Below are positions 9,516 through 16,103 of a stretch of DNA of 27,071 nucleotides, piece by piece. The position numbers were made by a program, and so were the translations under genes. Each line of letters opens with the position of its first letter. Position 1 is the stretch's first letter. Where the stretch lies: assembly GCF_902381825.1 (NCBI RefSeq), contig NZ_LR698973.1, positions 3,374,000 through 3,401,070 of the forward strand. Direction: 5' to 3'. This DNA is from Pseudocoprococcus catus. Lineage in GTDB: Bacteria; Bacillota; Clostridia; Lachnospirales; Lachnospiraceae. The notes beneath the pieces are model-generated. The model saw nothing but the letters and a program-made list of their open reading frames with translations. It was not told the DNA's origin and searched no databases.

Positions 9516-9700
9516 AGTTGTGTGATAGACACAACATCCGTACGAGAAAGCAGAGTACTCACTCTCACCTTAGCATTTCAGATGACTTGGGTTCATATTT
9601 AAGTATTTTACACATTACGTGTCTTAAATGGTGAGTAGTTTTCTGCTCACCATTTTTCAGTTTAATGTTATGAATAAAAGTCATGAGACATGGAGGTGTC
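9516..9700 (+). promoter_or_regulatory. L20-type autoregulatory leader (transcription attenuator) upstream of infC
   Basis: The leader contains an intrinsic terminator: AAATGGTGAG (9626-9635), a 10-nt loop and CTCACCATTT (9646-9655) ending in TTTTT. A competing antiterminator is visible: GCAGAGTACTCAC (9550-9562) can pair with GTGAGTA (9631-9637) plus TCTGC (9642-9646), which would dismantle the terminator. In Bacillus and relatives ribosomal protein L20 binds the infC leader and favours termination (Rfam L20_leader). Location, gene order and mutually exclusive hairpins all fit. The L20 contact site itself is not identified. Confidence 0.75.
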
Positions 9701-9704
9701 AATT

Positions 9705-10214
9705 ATTAGCGAATTAATGATTAATGAGCAGATCAGAGATCGAGAGATCCGACTGATTGGGGAAGACGGCGAACAGTTAGGTATCATGTCAGCCAGAGAT
9801 GCAATGAAATTAGCCAGAGAGGCGAATCTGGATCTGGTGAAGATCGCTCCGACGGCCAAACCACCTGTATGCAAGATTATCGACTACGGCAAGTACAGAT
9901 ATGAGCAAGCGCGCAGAGAGAAGGAAGCACGCAAGAAGCAGAAGACCATCGAAGTGAAAGAGATTCGTTTGTCACCGAACATCGATACGAATGACCTGAA
10001 TACAAAGGTGAATCAGGCGAGAAAGTTTGTATCAGGCGGCAATAAGGTCAAAGTTGCTGTTCGTTTCAGAGGACGAGAGCTGGCCCATACAGCAGTCGGC
10101 AAGACGATTCTGGAAGATTTTGCTCAGAAGTTATCAGATATTGCGGTAATTGATAAACCTGCCAAGCTGGAAGGTAAGAGCATGGTTATGTTTTTAGTTG
10201 AAAAACGTAATTAG
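9705..10214 (+). CDS. infC: Translation initiation factor IF-3, probable AUU start
   Basis: IF-3 binds the 30S subunit, prevents premature 50S joining and enforces start-codon fidelity. The protein shows the standard N-domain ([21 protein letters not shown]), a Lys/Arg-rich linker ([15 protein letters not shown]) and the C-domain ([25 protein letters not shown]), 169 residues in all, normal for the family. An in-frame ATG at 9690 gives a longer product, but the perfect ribosome binding site GGAGGTG (9692-9698) overlaps it. The correctly spaced start is ATT at 9705, giving M-S-E-L-M-I-N-E, which aligns with the Bacillus N-terminus M-S-K-D-M-I-V-N-E. AUU starts are a known device by which IF-3 represses its own translation. 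It is first in the operon with rpmI and rplT. Confidence 0.95.
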   Translation: MSELMINEQIRDREIRLIGEDGEQLGIMSARDAMKLAREANLDLVKIAPTAKPPVCKIIDYGKYRYEQARREKEARKKQKTIEVKEIRLSPNIDTNDLNTKVNQARKFVSGGNKVKVAVRFRGRELAHTAVGKTILEDFAQKLSDIAVIDKPAKLEGKSMVMFLVEKRN

Positions 10215-10243
10215 ACCATTTTCATATTAAGGAGGACATTAAA

Positions 10244-10441
10244 ATGCCAAAGGTAAAAACAAGTAGAGCAGCTGCAAAGCGTTTCAAAAAAACAGGTACT
10301 GGTCAGTTAAAGAGAATGAAAGCTTATAAGAGCCACATCTTAACAAAGAAATCTGCAAAGAGAAAGAGAAATCTCAGACATGCAGCTATGACAGATTCAA
10401 CTAACGCAAAGGTAATGAAGAAGATTTTACCTTACCTGTAA
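10244..10441 (+). CDS. rpmI: 50S ribosomal protein L35
   Basis: A 65-residue, strongly basic protein starting [20 protein letters not shown], with the L35 signature region ([24 protein letters not shown]). It is a structural component of the large ribosomal subunit. AAGGAGG at 10230-10236 is the ribosome binding site. It lies 29 nt after infC and 21 nt before rplT, the conserved bacterial order, and shares the attenuated transcript. Codons are those of a highly expressed gene (AAA/AAG, GCA, AGA). Confidence 0.97.
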   Translation: MPKVKTSRAAAKRFKKTGTGQLKRMKAYKSHILTKKSAKRKRNLRHAAMTDSTNAKVMKKILPYL

Positions 10442-10462
10442 TAGAAACGGAGGAACGACAAA

Positions 10463-10819
10463 ATGGCAAGAATTAAAGGCGGCTTAAACGCTAAGAAGAA
10501 ACATAACAGAGTTTTAAAACTGGCTAAAGGTTACAGAGGTGCCAGATCTAAACAGTATAGAGTAGCAAAACAGTCTGTAATGAGAGCTTTAACAAGTTCT
10601 TATGCAGGTAGAAAACAGAGAAAACGTCAGTTCAGACAGCTTTGGATCGCAAGAATCAACGCAGCTGCAAGAATGAACGGTTTATCTTACAGCAAACTGA
10701 TGCATGGTCTTAAGCTTGCAGGCGTTGAAGTTAACAGAAAGATGCTTTCTGAAATGGCTATCAGCGATGCAGCAGCTTTCACAGCATTATGTGAAACAGC
10801 AAAGGCTAAACTTGCTTAA
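10463..10819 (+). CDS. rplT: 50S ribosomal protein L20
   Basis: A 118-residue basic protein of normal family length. The N-terminal extension ([26 protein letters not shown] in family alignments) penetrates 23S rRNA and is needed early in 50S assembly. The C-terminal globular part ([32 protein letters not shown]) is the part that in other bacteria recognises the operon leader for feedback control. It is preceded by GGAGGAA at 10449 and followed 20 nt later by a strong terminator, so it ends the operon. Confidence 0.97.
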   Translation: MARIKGGLNAKKKHNRVLKLAKGYRGARSKQYRVAKQSVMRALTSSYAGRKQRKRQFRQLWIARINAAARMNGLSYSKLMHGLKLAGVEVNRKMLSEMAISDAAAFTALCETAKAKLA

Positions 10820-10839
10820 TCAGAATTAAGAATACGATA

Positions 10840-10876
10840 GAAGAGCATTCCGATAGATGTCGGGATGCTCTTTTTT
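10840..10876 (+). terminator. Rho-independent terminator of infC-rpmI-rplT
   Basis: AGAGCATTCCGA (10841-10852) pairs with TCGGGATGCTCT (one G-T wobble), with a short loop and a following run of eight T. Confidence 0.92.
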
Positions 10877-10950
10877 TCAAAAGACAGAAGTTACCCAGAA
10901 AATGTATGTGTTGAAACAGGCAACGAAAAATCAGATAGAGTGGAAACATA

Positions 10951-10999
10951 GAAAAAGAACTCCCGGAGAAGTGCCAATTGGCATTTCATCCGGGAGTTC
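10951..10999 (-). terminator. Terminator of the minus-strand hydroxyacyl-CoA dehydrogenase gene
   Basis: GAACTCCCGGA (10957-10967) and TCCGGGAGTTC (10989-10999) form a perfect 11-bp stem. The apex contains a second self-complementary GCCAATTGGC. Read on the minus strand the stem is followed by TTTTTC, so it terminates the gene that ends at 11049. Confidence 0.88.
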
Positions 11000-11048
11000 C
11001 AGAGATTAACTATATCTTATAGATCAAACAATCTATAAACTCGAAATA

Positions 11049-12020
11049 TTAGTTCTCGTAGCCGTGTTTTTCACCAACACCTGTTGGGTTGCATTTAGCC
11101 ATTGCAAGGTACATAGCGTCACGAGCTTCGATAGCCTTATCAGCCTTGTCACCGCTGTAATCATAGAAGCCTTTGCCTGTCTTAACACCGTAGTTGCCAG
11201 CCTGGTAAATTGCTTCGAATTCACCTGATGGATACTTAGCGTCTGAAAGGTCTTCCCAAAGATATGTAGCGATGTGATGATGAACATCAAGACCACCCTG
11301 GTCAACAACTTCGCAAGGTCCAAGGCAGGCATAACGGAAGCCCAGACCATACTTCATAGCGCCATCAACGTCTTTGTAGTCACCGATACCCTGTTCAACG
11401 ATGTAAACAGCTTCACGAAGGATAGCAGCCTGAATTCTGTTGCCGATGAAGCCAAGAGCATCTTTCTTAACATAGATAGGTTTCTTGCCAATCTTTAAGG
11501 ACAGCTGGTAAACTGTATCAGCGATTTCCTGCTTTGTCTCATCGTTGTTGATAACTTCAATCAGAGGAACGATGTGAGGTGGGTTGAACCAATGCATACC
11601 GCAAGCTCTTGTTTTATCTTTGCAGTTAGCGAAAATCTTGTTGATAGAAAGACCGGATGTGTTAGTAGCAAGGATACAGTCAGGGGATACAACAGCTTCT
11701 GCCTTTACCCAGAAATCCTGTTTAACGTCAAGTCTTTCAAGAACGGATTCAACGATGATATCGCAGTCTTTAAGACCATTGATATCGCCTGTAAAGCTGA
11801 GTTTTGTCTTGATTTCTGCAGACTGTTCTGCTGTGATATCACCAGCTTCAACTAAGCTTGCCTGGTTGATCTCTACAAGATGTTTACCTCTTTCAAGACC
11901 TGCTTCAAATGCATCATAAATGATAACTGTGTAGCCATACTGTGCAAAAATCTGAGCCATGGAAGCGCCCATTGTACCTGCACCAGCGATACCAACTACT
12001 TTAATTTCGTCGAGTGTCAT
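11049..12020 (-). CDS. 3-hydroxyacyl-CoA dehydrogenase family protein (NAD-dependent)
   Basis: A 323-residue oxidoreductase. The N-terminal Rossmann domain carries GIAGAGTMG (residues 10-18), then TNTSGLSI (~119-126) and the catalytic-region motif HWFNPPH (~143-149). The C-terminal helical dimerisation domain follows (DALGFIGNRIQAAILREA, TGKGFYDY). These are the marks of the 3-hydroxyacyl-CoA dehydrogenase superfamily, whose members oxidise beta-hydroxyacyl-CoA thioesters with NAD+. The HWFNPPH wording and length exceed a typical clostridial 3-hydroxybutyryl-CoA dehydrogenase (about 280 residues, usually FFNP), so substrates such as L-gulonate or carnitine-like hydroxy acids are possible. The ATG at 12020 has GGGAG 8 nt upstream; an in-frame upstream ATG at 12128 lies before the promoter and is rejected. 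No thiolase, crotonase or acyl-CoA dehydrogenase is adjacent; the gene is monocistronic. Confidence 0.85.
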   Translation of the reverse strand: MTLDEIKVVGIAGAGTMGASMAQIFAQYGYTVIIYDAFEAGLERGKHLVEINQASLVEAGDITAEQSAEIKTKLSFTGDINGLKDCDIIVESVLERLDVKQDFWVKAEAVVSPDCILATNTSGLSINKIFANCKDKTRACGMHWFNPPHIVPLIEVINNDETKQEIADTVYQLSLKIGKKPIYVKKDALGFIGNRIQAAILREAVYIVEQGIGDYKDVDGAMKYGLGFRYACLGPCEVVDQGGLDVHHHIATYLWEDLSDAKYPSGEFEAIYQAGNYGVKTGKGFYDYSGDKADKAIEARDAMYLAMAKCNPTGVGEKHGYEN

Positions 12021-12065
12021 AATTAAGTCTCCCTTCATATATTCAATATATGTTTTCCACTTATT

Positions 12066-12094
12066 ATTATAGTAAATTGTACCAATAATGTCAA
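12066..12094 (-). promoter_or_regulatory. Consensus promoter of the hydroxyacyl-CoA dehydrogenase gene
   Basis: On the minus strand TTGACA (12094-12089) and TATAAT (12071-12066) are separated by 17 bp. This is a perfect sigmaA consensus match, implying strong constitutive expression, and it supports the start at 12020. Confidence 0.9.
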
Positions 12095-12129
12095 ATGTTG
12101 ATTTCAAAGTGCTGTAAATTTTTATCAAA

Positions 12130-12249
12130 CATGATATAATGAGCGTTAGCGAGCGGGAGCAAGCAATGCTTGTTCATCGCGAGCGGCGAATGGCGATCAT
12201 GATAGCTGCGTATGCAGCGTCAAGCACCAAAGGTGCGAATCATGATATA
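12130..12249. repeat. Structured intergenic element A (possible dispersed repeat)
   Basis: A GC-richer insert with CATGATATA at both ends (12130-12138 and 12241-12249) and a third CATGATA at 12198. It holds consecutive small hairpins: AGCAAGC/GCTTGTT (12158-12174), GCTGC/GCAGC (12205-12218) and GCACC/GGTGC (12224-12236). The self-complementary ATCATGAT occurs at 12196-12203 and 12239-12246 and can enclose the last two hairpins. GCGAGC (12149-12154) and GGCGAATGGCGAT (12185-12197) recur in modified form in element B near 26130-26184. It has no coding potential. Confidence 0.55.
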
Positions 12250-12295
12250 CTAGGCATATAAAAAATGAATGACTAAGAAAACAGGAGGAGCAGTG

Positions 12296-12568
12296 ATGTA
12301 TAAAGTAGAAATTCGTGTTCAGGAAAAGGGAAGTAAAGAGAAGAAGGAGACTTTTGTGATCGGAGATATTGACTCCTCTGCCTATCATGATGAGATGAAT
12401 GCGGTTTCAGATTATCTGTACGGGCTTGATATTCCCTTTGATGTGGATGCGGACGGCGATATGATGATTGATGATATTCTGATTAGTTTGTCGGAAGAGG
12501 AAGATTTTGAACAGTCTTTTACAGTAGGAAAGACGACATATCTTGTGCAGGGAAAGAAAGAGGATTAG
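12296..12568 (+). CDS. Small acidic hypothetical protein with an EF-hand-like loop
   Basis: A 90-residue protein not recognised as a named family. The ATG at 12296 is chosen because GGAGGAG sits at 12284-12290; an in-frame ATG at 12269 lies upstream of that ribosome binding site. The sequence is acidic and has a segment DVDADGDMMIDD (residues ~50-61) whose Asp spacing (positions 1, 3, 5, Gly6, Asp12) matches a calcium-binding EF-hand loop, though only one is present. The N-terminal half (YKVEIRVQEKGSKEKKETF) looks like beta strands. It has no signal peptide or membrane segment, so it is cytoplasmic. It stands alone between element A and a convergent terminator. Calcium binding is only suggested by the pattern. 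Confidence 0.75.
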   Translation: MYKVEIRVQEKGSKEKKETFVIGDIDSSAYHDEMNAVSDYLYGLDIPFDVDADGDMMIDDILISLSEEEDFEQSFTVGKTTYLVQGKKED

Positions 12569-12617
12569 CATAGAGGCGTTTTATGCGGCAATGTATCATA
12601 AGCTAAGTACATATACG

Positions 12618-12668
12618 ACAAAAGCTTCATATATCTGGGCATGAACACCCTATATATGAAGCTTTTGT
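12618..12668. terminator. Bidirectional terminator between convergent genes
   Basis: ACAAAAGCTTCATATAT (12618-12634) and ATATATGAAGCTTTTGT (12652-12668) form a perfect 17-bp stem with a 17-nt loop. The A-run and T-run at the stem base serve both directions. The genes at 12568 (+) and 12680 (-) converge on it. Confidence 0.85.
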
Positions 12669-12679
12669 GCACTTAATGA

Positions 12680-13174
12680 TTAAAGCTGCAGTGCCTTTCT
12701 GACAGAAGGAATGATCAGACCGGCCACGAGGCCGATAAGCAAACCTGTAATGATGCCGGCAATCATAAGTACCGGAAGATAGAAAAGCAGATTCAGGTTC
12801 TTGACAACGAATACAGCCACCAGAATCTGGCCAATGTTGTGGCTGATACCGCCGGCAACACTGATACCCATCGTGGAGAGGCCTTTGATCCTGCGGCAGA
12901 GAGCCATCACTGCGAAGCTCAGTAGCCCCCCGGCGATACTGTAGAGCAGAGCGGCCATATTGCCGAATGTAAAGGATACAAGCAGAATACGTACAACGGA
13001 AATCATCAGTGCCTGTCTGGCATTCAGCAGATACAGGGCCACAACGACCACCAGATTGGCCAGTCCGAGCTTGATGCCGGGAATGCCGAAGTTGAATGGA
13101 ATCAGTACTTCTACATAGCTGAGAATCATTGCTAATGCAACCAGAAGTGCTGAAATAGTCAGTTTCTTTGTCAT
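12680..13174 (-). CDS. Gx transporter family membrane protein (formerly heptaprenyl diphosphate synthase component I)
   Basis: A 164-residue integral membrane protein with about five hydrophobic segments. It begins MTKKLTISALLVALAMILSY and carries the family marks PGIKLGLANLVVVVALYLL, SFTFGNMAALLYSIAGG and GGISHNIGQI. Members were once annotated as heptaprenyl diphosphate synthase component I from wrong homology; they resemble ECF-transporter substrate-binding S components. The substrate is unknown. It lies 13 nt downstream of the NusG-II gene, and its AAGGAG ribosome binding site overlaps that gene's end, so the two are co-transcribed. This pair often accompanies ApbE/flavin or electron-transport genes in Clostridia, but none is next to it here. 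Confidence 0.88.
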   Translation of the reverse strand: MTKKLTISALLVALAMILSYVEVLIPFNFGIPGIKLGLANLVVVVALYLLNARQALMISVVRILLVSFTFGNMAALLYSIAGGLLSFAVMALCRRIKGLSTMGISVAGGISHNIGQILVAVFVVKNLNLLFYLPVLMIAGIITGLLIGLVAGLIIPSVRKALQL

Positions 13175-13187
13175 AATGAAAAACTCC

Positions 13188-13556
13188 TTATTGTGTCACA
13201 ACGTCGACGTCAGATACTTCGCCGCCGGTAATTTCAACCACCAGCTCATGAGGCAGACAGATGATCGTTTCATGGCCGGCATGAATGGCTGCGTGCTGGA
13301 CACAGTATTGATCCGGACAATCGGCATCCGCCATGTGGACGCTGCCATTCTCAATGACTACTTTGTTGTAGCCTTTATCGTCATTGATCTCAATGGTACG
13401 GGACTGATCCAGAGGATAAGTGCCGTAGATCTCACCGCCAATTGTGATGGTGACGGATGCTCCGGTCTGATGCTGAAGAAACTGTGTCACACCCAGGCCG
13501 ATCAGGGCAATAACGAGTAAAACGCCGATCAGGATAAAATCTTTCTTTTTAGGCAT
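13188..13556 (-). CDS. NusG domain II-containing membrane-anchored protein
   Basis: A 122-residue protein with a basic N-terminus and one membrane helix (residues ~8-26, FILIGVLLVIALIGLGV), followed by an extracytoplasmic NusG-II-like beta domain: VTITIGGEIYGTYPLDQ, then VVIENGSVHMADADCPDQYC and HETIICLPHELVVEI. The three conserved cysteines (CPDQYC and IICLP) are typical of the family. Despite the name it has no transcription role. Function is unknown; the constant pairing with the Gx transporter suggests cofactor or precursor uptake. Ribosome binding sequence just upstream is weak (GGAGATT). It is first gene of the two-gene operon, behind a consensus promoter. Confidence 0.87.
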   Translation of the reverse strand: MPKKKDFILIGVLLVIALIGLGVTQFLQHQTGASVTITIGGEIYGTYPLDQSRTIEINDDKGYNKVVIENGSVHMADADCPDQYCVQHAAIHAGHETIICLPHELVVEITGGEVSDVDVVTQ

Positions 13557-13588
13557 GGGAAATCTCCAATTCTTTTTTTGCTTCTTAT

Positions 13589-13617
13589 ATTATAGGTGAT
13601 GGCAAAAGATATGTCAA
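13589..13617 (-). promoter_or_regulatory. Promoter of the NusG-II / Gx transporter operon
   Basis: On the minus strand TTGACA (13617-13612), a 17-bp spacer and TATAAT (13594-13589), a perfect sigmaA consensus 33 nt from the start codon. Confidence 0.88.
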
Positions 13618-13728
13618 AGATAAGTCATCGGTATTAATGAGAAATAGCATTCAATAAGCGCTCCCAAGGGAATGTTTTGTAAAAACAATATACAATTTAA
13701 AAAATTTAAAAAAATACGAAAAATATTG

Positions 13729-13757
13729 TTGACAGAAGATGAAACAAATGATATGAT
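13729..13757 (+). promoter_or_regulatory. Promoter of tRNA-Leu copy 1
   Basis: TTGACA (13729-13734), 17 bp, TATGAT (13752-13757), ending 41 nt upstream of the mature tRNA. Confidence 0.82.
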
Positions 13758-13798
13758 ATTACCTGTGAGCAACACAGACGCTTGCAATTATATCAAAC

Positions 13799-13883
13799 GC
13801 AGTTGTGGCGGAATTGGCATACGCGCTAGACTAAGGATCTAGTCTGGGTTAACTGGGTACGGGTTCAAGTCCCGTCAACTGCA
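13799..13883 (+). tRNA. tRNA-Leu, anticodon AAG (copy 1)
   Basis: An 85-nt tRNA. The acceptor stem GCAGTTG/CAACTGC has discriminator A73. The D arm has GCG/CGC around GAATTGGCATA. The anticodon stem CTAGA/TCTAG encloses loop CTAAGGA, giving anticodon AAG. The variable arm TCTGG-GTTAA-CTGGG has several G-U pairs, and the T arm is ACGGG-TTCAAGT-CCCGT. The long variable arm and A73 confirm a leucine tRNA. CCA is not encoded. A34 would need deamination to inosine, which is rare in bacterial leucine tRNAs. Identical to copy 2. Confidence 0.93.
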
Positions 13884-13885
13884 TG

Positions 13886-13916
13886 AAAGCGGTTTCCATA
13901 TGGAAGCCGCTTTTTT
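13886..13916 (+). terminator. Terminator after tRNA-Leu copy 1
   Basis: AAGCGGTTTCC and GGAAGCCGCTT pair around an ATAT loop (one mismatch or wobble), followed by six T. The same hairpin follows copy 2. Confidence 0.9.
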
Positions 13917-13953
13917 GAATAGAAGGGGTTGAAAATTTTTATTAAAAAAACCT

Positions 13954-13982
13954 TTGACAAAAAAATAAATATATGTTATATT
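13954..13982 (+). promoter_or_regulatory. Promoter of tRNA-Leu copy 2
   Basis: TTGACA (13954-13959), 17 bp, TATATT (13977-13982), just upstream of the second tRNA. Its sequence differs from the copy 1 promoter. Confidence 0.78.
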
Positions 13983-14000
13983 ATTTAGGCAATATCAAAC

Positions 14001-14085
14001 GCAGTTGTGGCGGAATTGGCATACGCGCTAGACTAAGGATCTAGTCTGGGTTAACTGGGTACGGGTTCAAGTCCCGTCAACTGCA
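14001..14085 (+). tRNA. tRNA-Leu, anticodon AAG (copy 2)
   Basis: This gene is identical over all 85 nt to copy 1. It shares the short 5' flank ATATCAAAC and the 3' terminator hairpin, but has its own promoter. The tandem arrangement suggests a local duplication that raises the dosage of this isoacceptor. Confidence 0.93.
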
Positions 14086-14087
14086 TA

Positions 14088-14119
14088 GAAGCGGTTTCCA
14101 TATGGAAGCCGCTTTTTTT
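14088..14119 (+). terminator. Terminator after tRNA-Leu copy 2
   Basis: The same GCGGTTTCC/GGAAGCCGC hairpin as copy 1, followed by seven T. Confidence 0.9.
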
Positions 14120-14208
14120 GCGTCAATAGTAAGCTAAAATTCACAATTGGTTTTATTTTGTAACCAACGGATTTCTCTTCCATAATAATATGACAGGAGG
14201 GGAGATGG

Positions 14209-14442
14209 ATGTTTAAAAATTGTGTATTTAAAGATTCTGTGAATACAAGAAAGTGGATGGTCAATGCCGGTATTCGCGCTGTTAAAACAATGGCGCAGAC
14301 AGCAGTGGCGGTTATGGGAACCAGTACAGTTTTGTCAGCTATTGACTGGCGGATGGTTTTGTCTTCTGCTATTGTGGCAGGAATTGTCAGTATATTGACG
14401 TCAGTGGCAGGCCTTCCGGAAGCTCCTTGTGAGGGAGAGTGA
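14209..14442 (+). CDS. Orphan phage holin, r1t-type
   Basis: A 77-residue protein resembling holins of the phage r1t family. It has an N-terminal amphipathic part (TRKWMVNAGIRAVKTMAQT), a hydrophobic helix with AVAVMGTSTVLSAIDW, and a second helix (MVLSSAIVAGIVSILTSVAG) ending in LPE, the characteristic r1t-holin tail. Holins form inner-membrane pores that release an endolysin at the end of a phage cycle. AGGAGGGGAG ends a few bases before the ATG, an excellent ribosome binding site. No endolysin, integrase or other phage gene is nearby. It may be a domesticated remnant left beside the tRNA genes, which are common phage attachment sites, or a host-adopted membrane protein. Confidence 0.78.
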   Translation: MFKNCVFKDSVNTRKWMVNAGIRAVKTMAQTAVAVMGTSTVLSAIDWRMVLSSAIVAGIVSILTSVAGLPEAPCEGE

Positions 14443-14486
14443 CTCATCAGGATAAATGGGTGAAAAATAGCAATTTGCATAGAGAT

Positions 14487-14516
14487 TTGACCTTGATTAC
14501 AGACGAAGAATAGGAT
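14487..14516 (+). promoter_or_regulatory. Possible promoter of gltX
   Basis: TTGACC (14487-14492), 18 bp, TAGGAT (14511-14516). A moderate match that would give a leader of about 110 nt. The leader contains a GGCCGC-TTCG-GCGGCC hairpin (around 14593-14608) shortly before the ribosome binding site. No T-box features are seen. Confidence 0.35.
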
Positions 14517-14634
14517 ATTATATTATAAGCTGGATCAACGAGCAAAATTCACCGAAATTACATGACGGTGATGCATCCGTGTAAAAGATAACGGCCGCTT
14601 CGGCGGCCATAGTGAATAAAGGAGAGACGAAGTT

Positions 14635-16095
14635 ATGGGTAAGACAGTAAGAACAAGATTTGCTCCAAGTCCGACAGGAAGAATGCATGTGGGCAACTTA
14701 AGAACAGCATTATATGCGTATCTGATCGCAAAGCATGAGGGCGGACAGTTTTTATTAAGAATAGAAGATACAGACCAGGAGAGAGAGATGGAAGGTGCGG
14801 TAGATATCATTTATCGTACACTGGCCAGCACAGGTCTGATCCATGATGAAGGCCCGGATAAGGATGGCGGTGTAGGCCCTTACGTTCAGAGTGAGAGACA
14901 GGCGCAGGGCATTTATCTTGAGTATGCGAAGAAACTGATTGACAAGGGCGAAGCTTATTACTGCTTCTGCGATGAAGAGCGCCTTGCAACGCTGCATACA
15001 ACCGTGAATGGCAAAGAGATTTTTCACTATGACAAGCATTGTCTGCATCTGAGCAAGGAAGAAGTTGAAGCCAAGCTGGCAGCAGGTGTACCTTATGTTA
15101 TCAGACAGAACAATCCGGTTGAAGGCACAACTACTTTCCATGATGAGATTTATGGCGATATCACCGTGCCGAATGCAGAATTGGATGATATGATCCTGAT
15201 CAAGTCCGATGGTTTCCCTACATACAACTTTGCGAATGTTGTGGATGACCATTTGATGGGTATTACACATGTTGTCAGAGGCAATGAATACCTTTCTTCT
15301 TCTCCGAAGTACAATCGTTTGTATGATGCATTCGGATGGGAAGTACCGGTTTATGTACATTGTCCGCTGATCACCAATGAGGAACACAAGAAGCTCAGTA
15401 AGAGAAGTGGTCATGCTTCCTATGAAGATCTTATTGACCAGGGATTTCTGACAGAGTCGGTTATTAACTTTGTGGCACTTCTCGGATGGAGTCCTGAGGA
15501 CAACAATGAATTCTTTACACTGGATGAACTGGTGAAGGAATTTGATTATCATCATATGAGCAAGACACCGGCTGTTTTTGATATGACAAAACTTCGCTGG
15601 ATGAACGGTGAGTATCTGAAGAAGATGGATTTTGACAAGTTCTATGAGATGGCACTGCCGCATATGAAGGAAGTTGTTTCAAGGGATGTGAACTTTGAGA
15701 AGCTGGCATCTATGATCAAGACACGTATCGAGATCTGGGCAGATATCAAGGATCAGATTGATTTTATTGAACAGGTACCGGATTATGATATCAATATGTA
15801 CGTACACAAGAAGAATAAGACAAATCTTGAGAATTCTCTGGAAGTGCTGAAGGAAGTGAAGCCTTTACTGGAGAAACAGGAAGACTACAGCAATGATGCG
15901 CTGTTTGAACTGCTGGGTCAGTATGCAAAGGATAAAGAGAAGAAGGTAGGTTTTGTTATGTGGCCGATCCGTGTGGCTTTATCCGGCAAGCAGATGACAC
16001 CTGGTGGTGCAACTGAACTGATGGAAGTACTTGGCAAGGAAGAATCGCTTGCAAGAATTCAGACAGCCATCGACAGATTAAGCCAGGAAGCATAG
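14635..16095 (+). CDS. gltX: Glutamyl-tRNA synthetase
   Basis: A cytoplasmic class I aminoacyl-tRNA synthetase charging tRNA-Glu (in many Firmicutes also tRNA-Gln, which is then amidated by GatCAB). Its 486 residues match the family. It starts with [20 protein letters not shown], holding the HIGH-type motif HVGN (~residues 18-21), then [11 protein letters not shown]. The KMSKS-type loop is KLSKRSG (~253-259). The C-terminal anticodon-binding region begins around residue 330 and includes [29 protein letters not shown] precedes the ATG. The helicase gene begins only 8 nt after its stop, so the two form an operon. Whether it is discriminating cannot be judged by eye. Confidence 0.97.
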   Translation: MGKTVRTRFAPSPTGRMHVGNLRTALYAYLIAKHEGGQFLLRIEDTDQEREMEGAVDIIYRTLASTGLIHDEGPDKDGGVGPYVQSERQAQGIYLEYAKKLIDKGEAYYCFCDEERLATLHTTVNGKEIFHYDKHCLHLSKEEVEAKLAAGVPYVIRQNNPVEGTTTFHDEIYGDITVPNAELDDMILIKSDGFPTYNFANVVDDHLMGITHVVRGNEYLSSSPKYNRLYDAFGWEVPVYVHCPLITNEEHKKLSKRSGHASYEDLIDQGFLTESVINFVALLGWSPEDNNEFFTLDELVKEFDYHHMSKTPAVFDMTKLRWMNGEYLKKMDFDKFYEMALPHMKEVVSRDVNFEKLASMIKTRIEIWADIKDQIDFIEQVPDYDINMYVHKKNKTNLENSLEVLKEVKPLLEKQEDYSNDALFELLGQYAKDKEKKVGFVMWPIRVALSGKQMTPGGATELMEVLGKEESLARIQTAIDRLSQEA

Positions 16096-16103
16096 GAGGC
16101 TTT

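Noticed and set aside
12021..12128. Longer N-terminus of the hydroxyacyl-CoA dehydrogenase starting at 12128
   Set aside because: The extension runs through the consensus promoter and lacks a ribosome binding site; the start at 12020 has GGGAG and the expected Rossmann N-terminus.
13790..14120. CRISPR-like direct repeat
   Set aside because: The two copies are complete tRNA genes with terminators, a simple tandem duplication; no repeat-spacer array exists in the window.
14443..14634. T-box riboswitch before gltX
   Set aside because: No T-box sequence (GGGTGGNACCGCG type), specifier loop or terminator is visible; only a short TTCG-loop hairpin.
14755..15663. A 302-codon minus-strand open frame opposite gltX
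   Set aside because: It is antisense to conserved gltX and has no recognisable domain or start signal.
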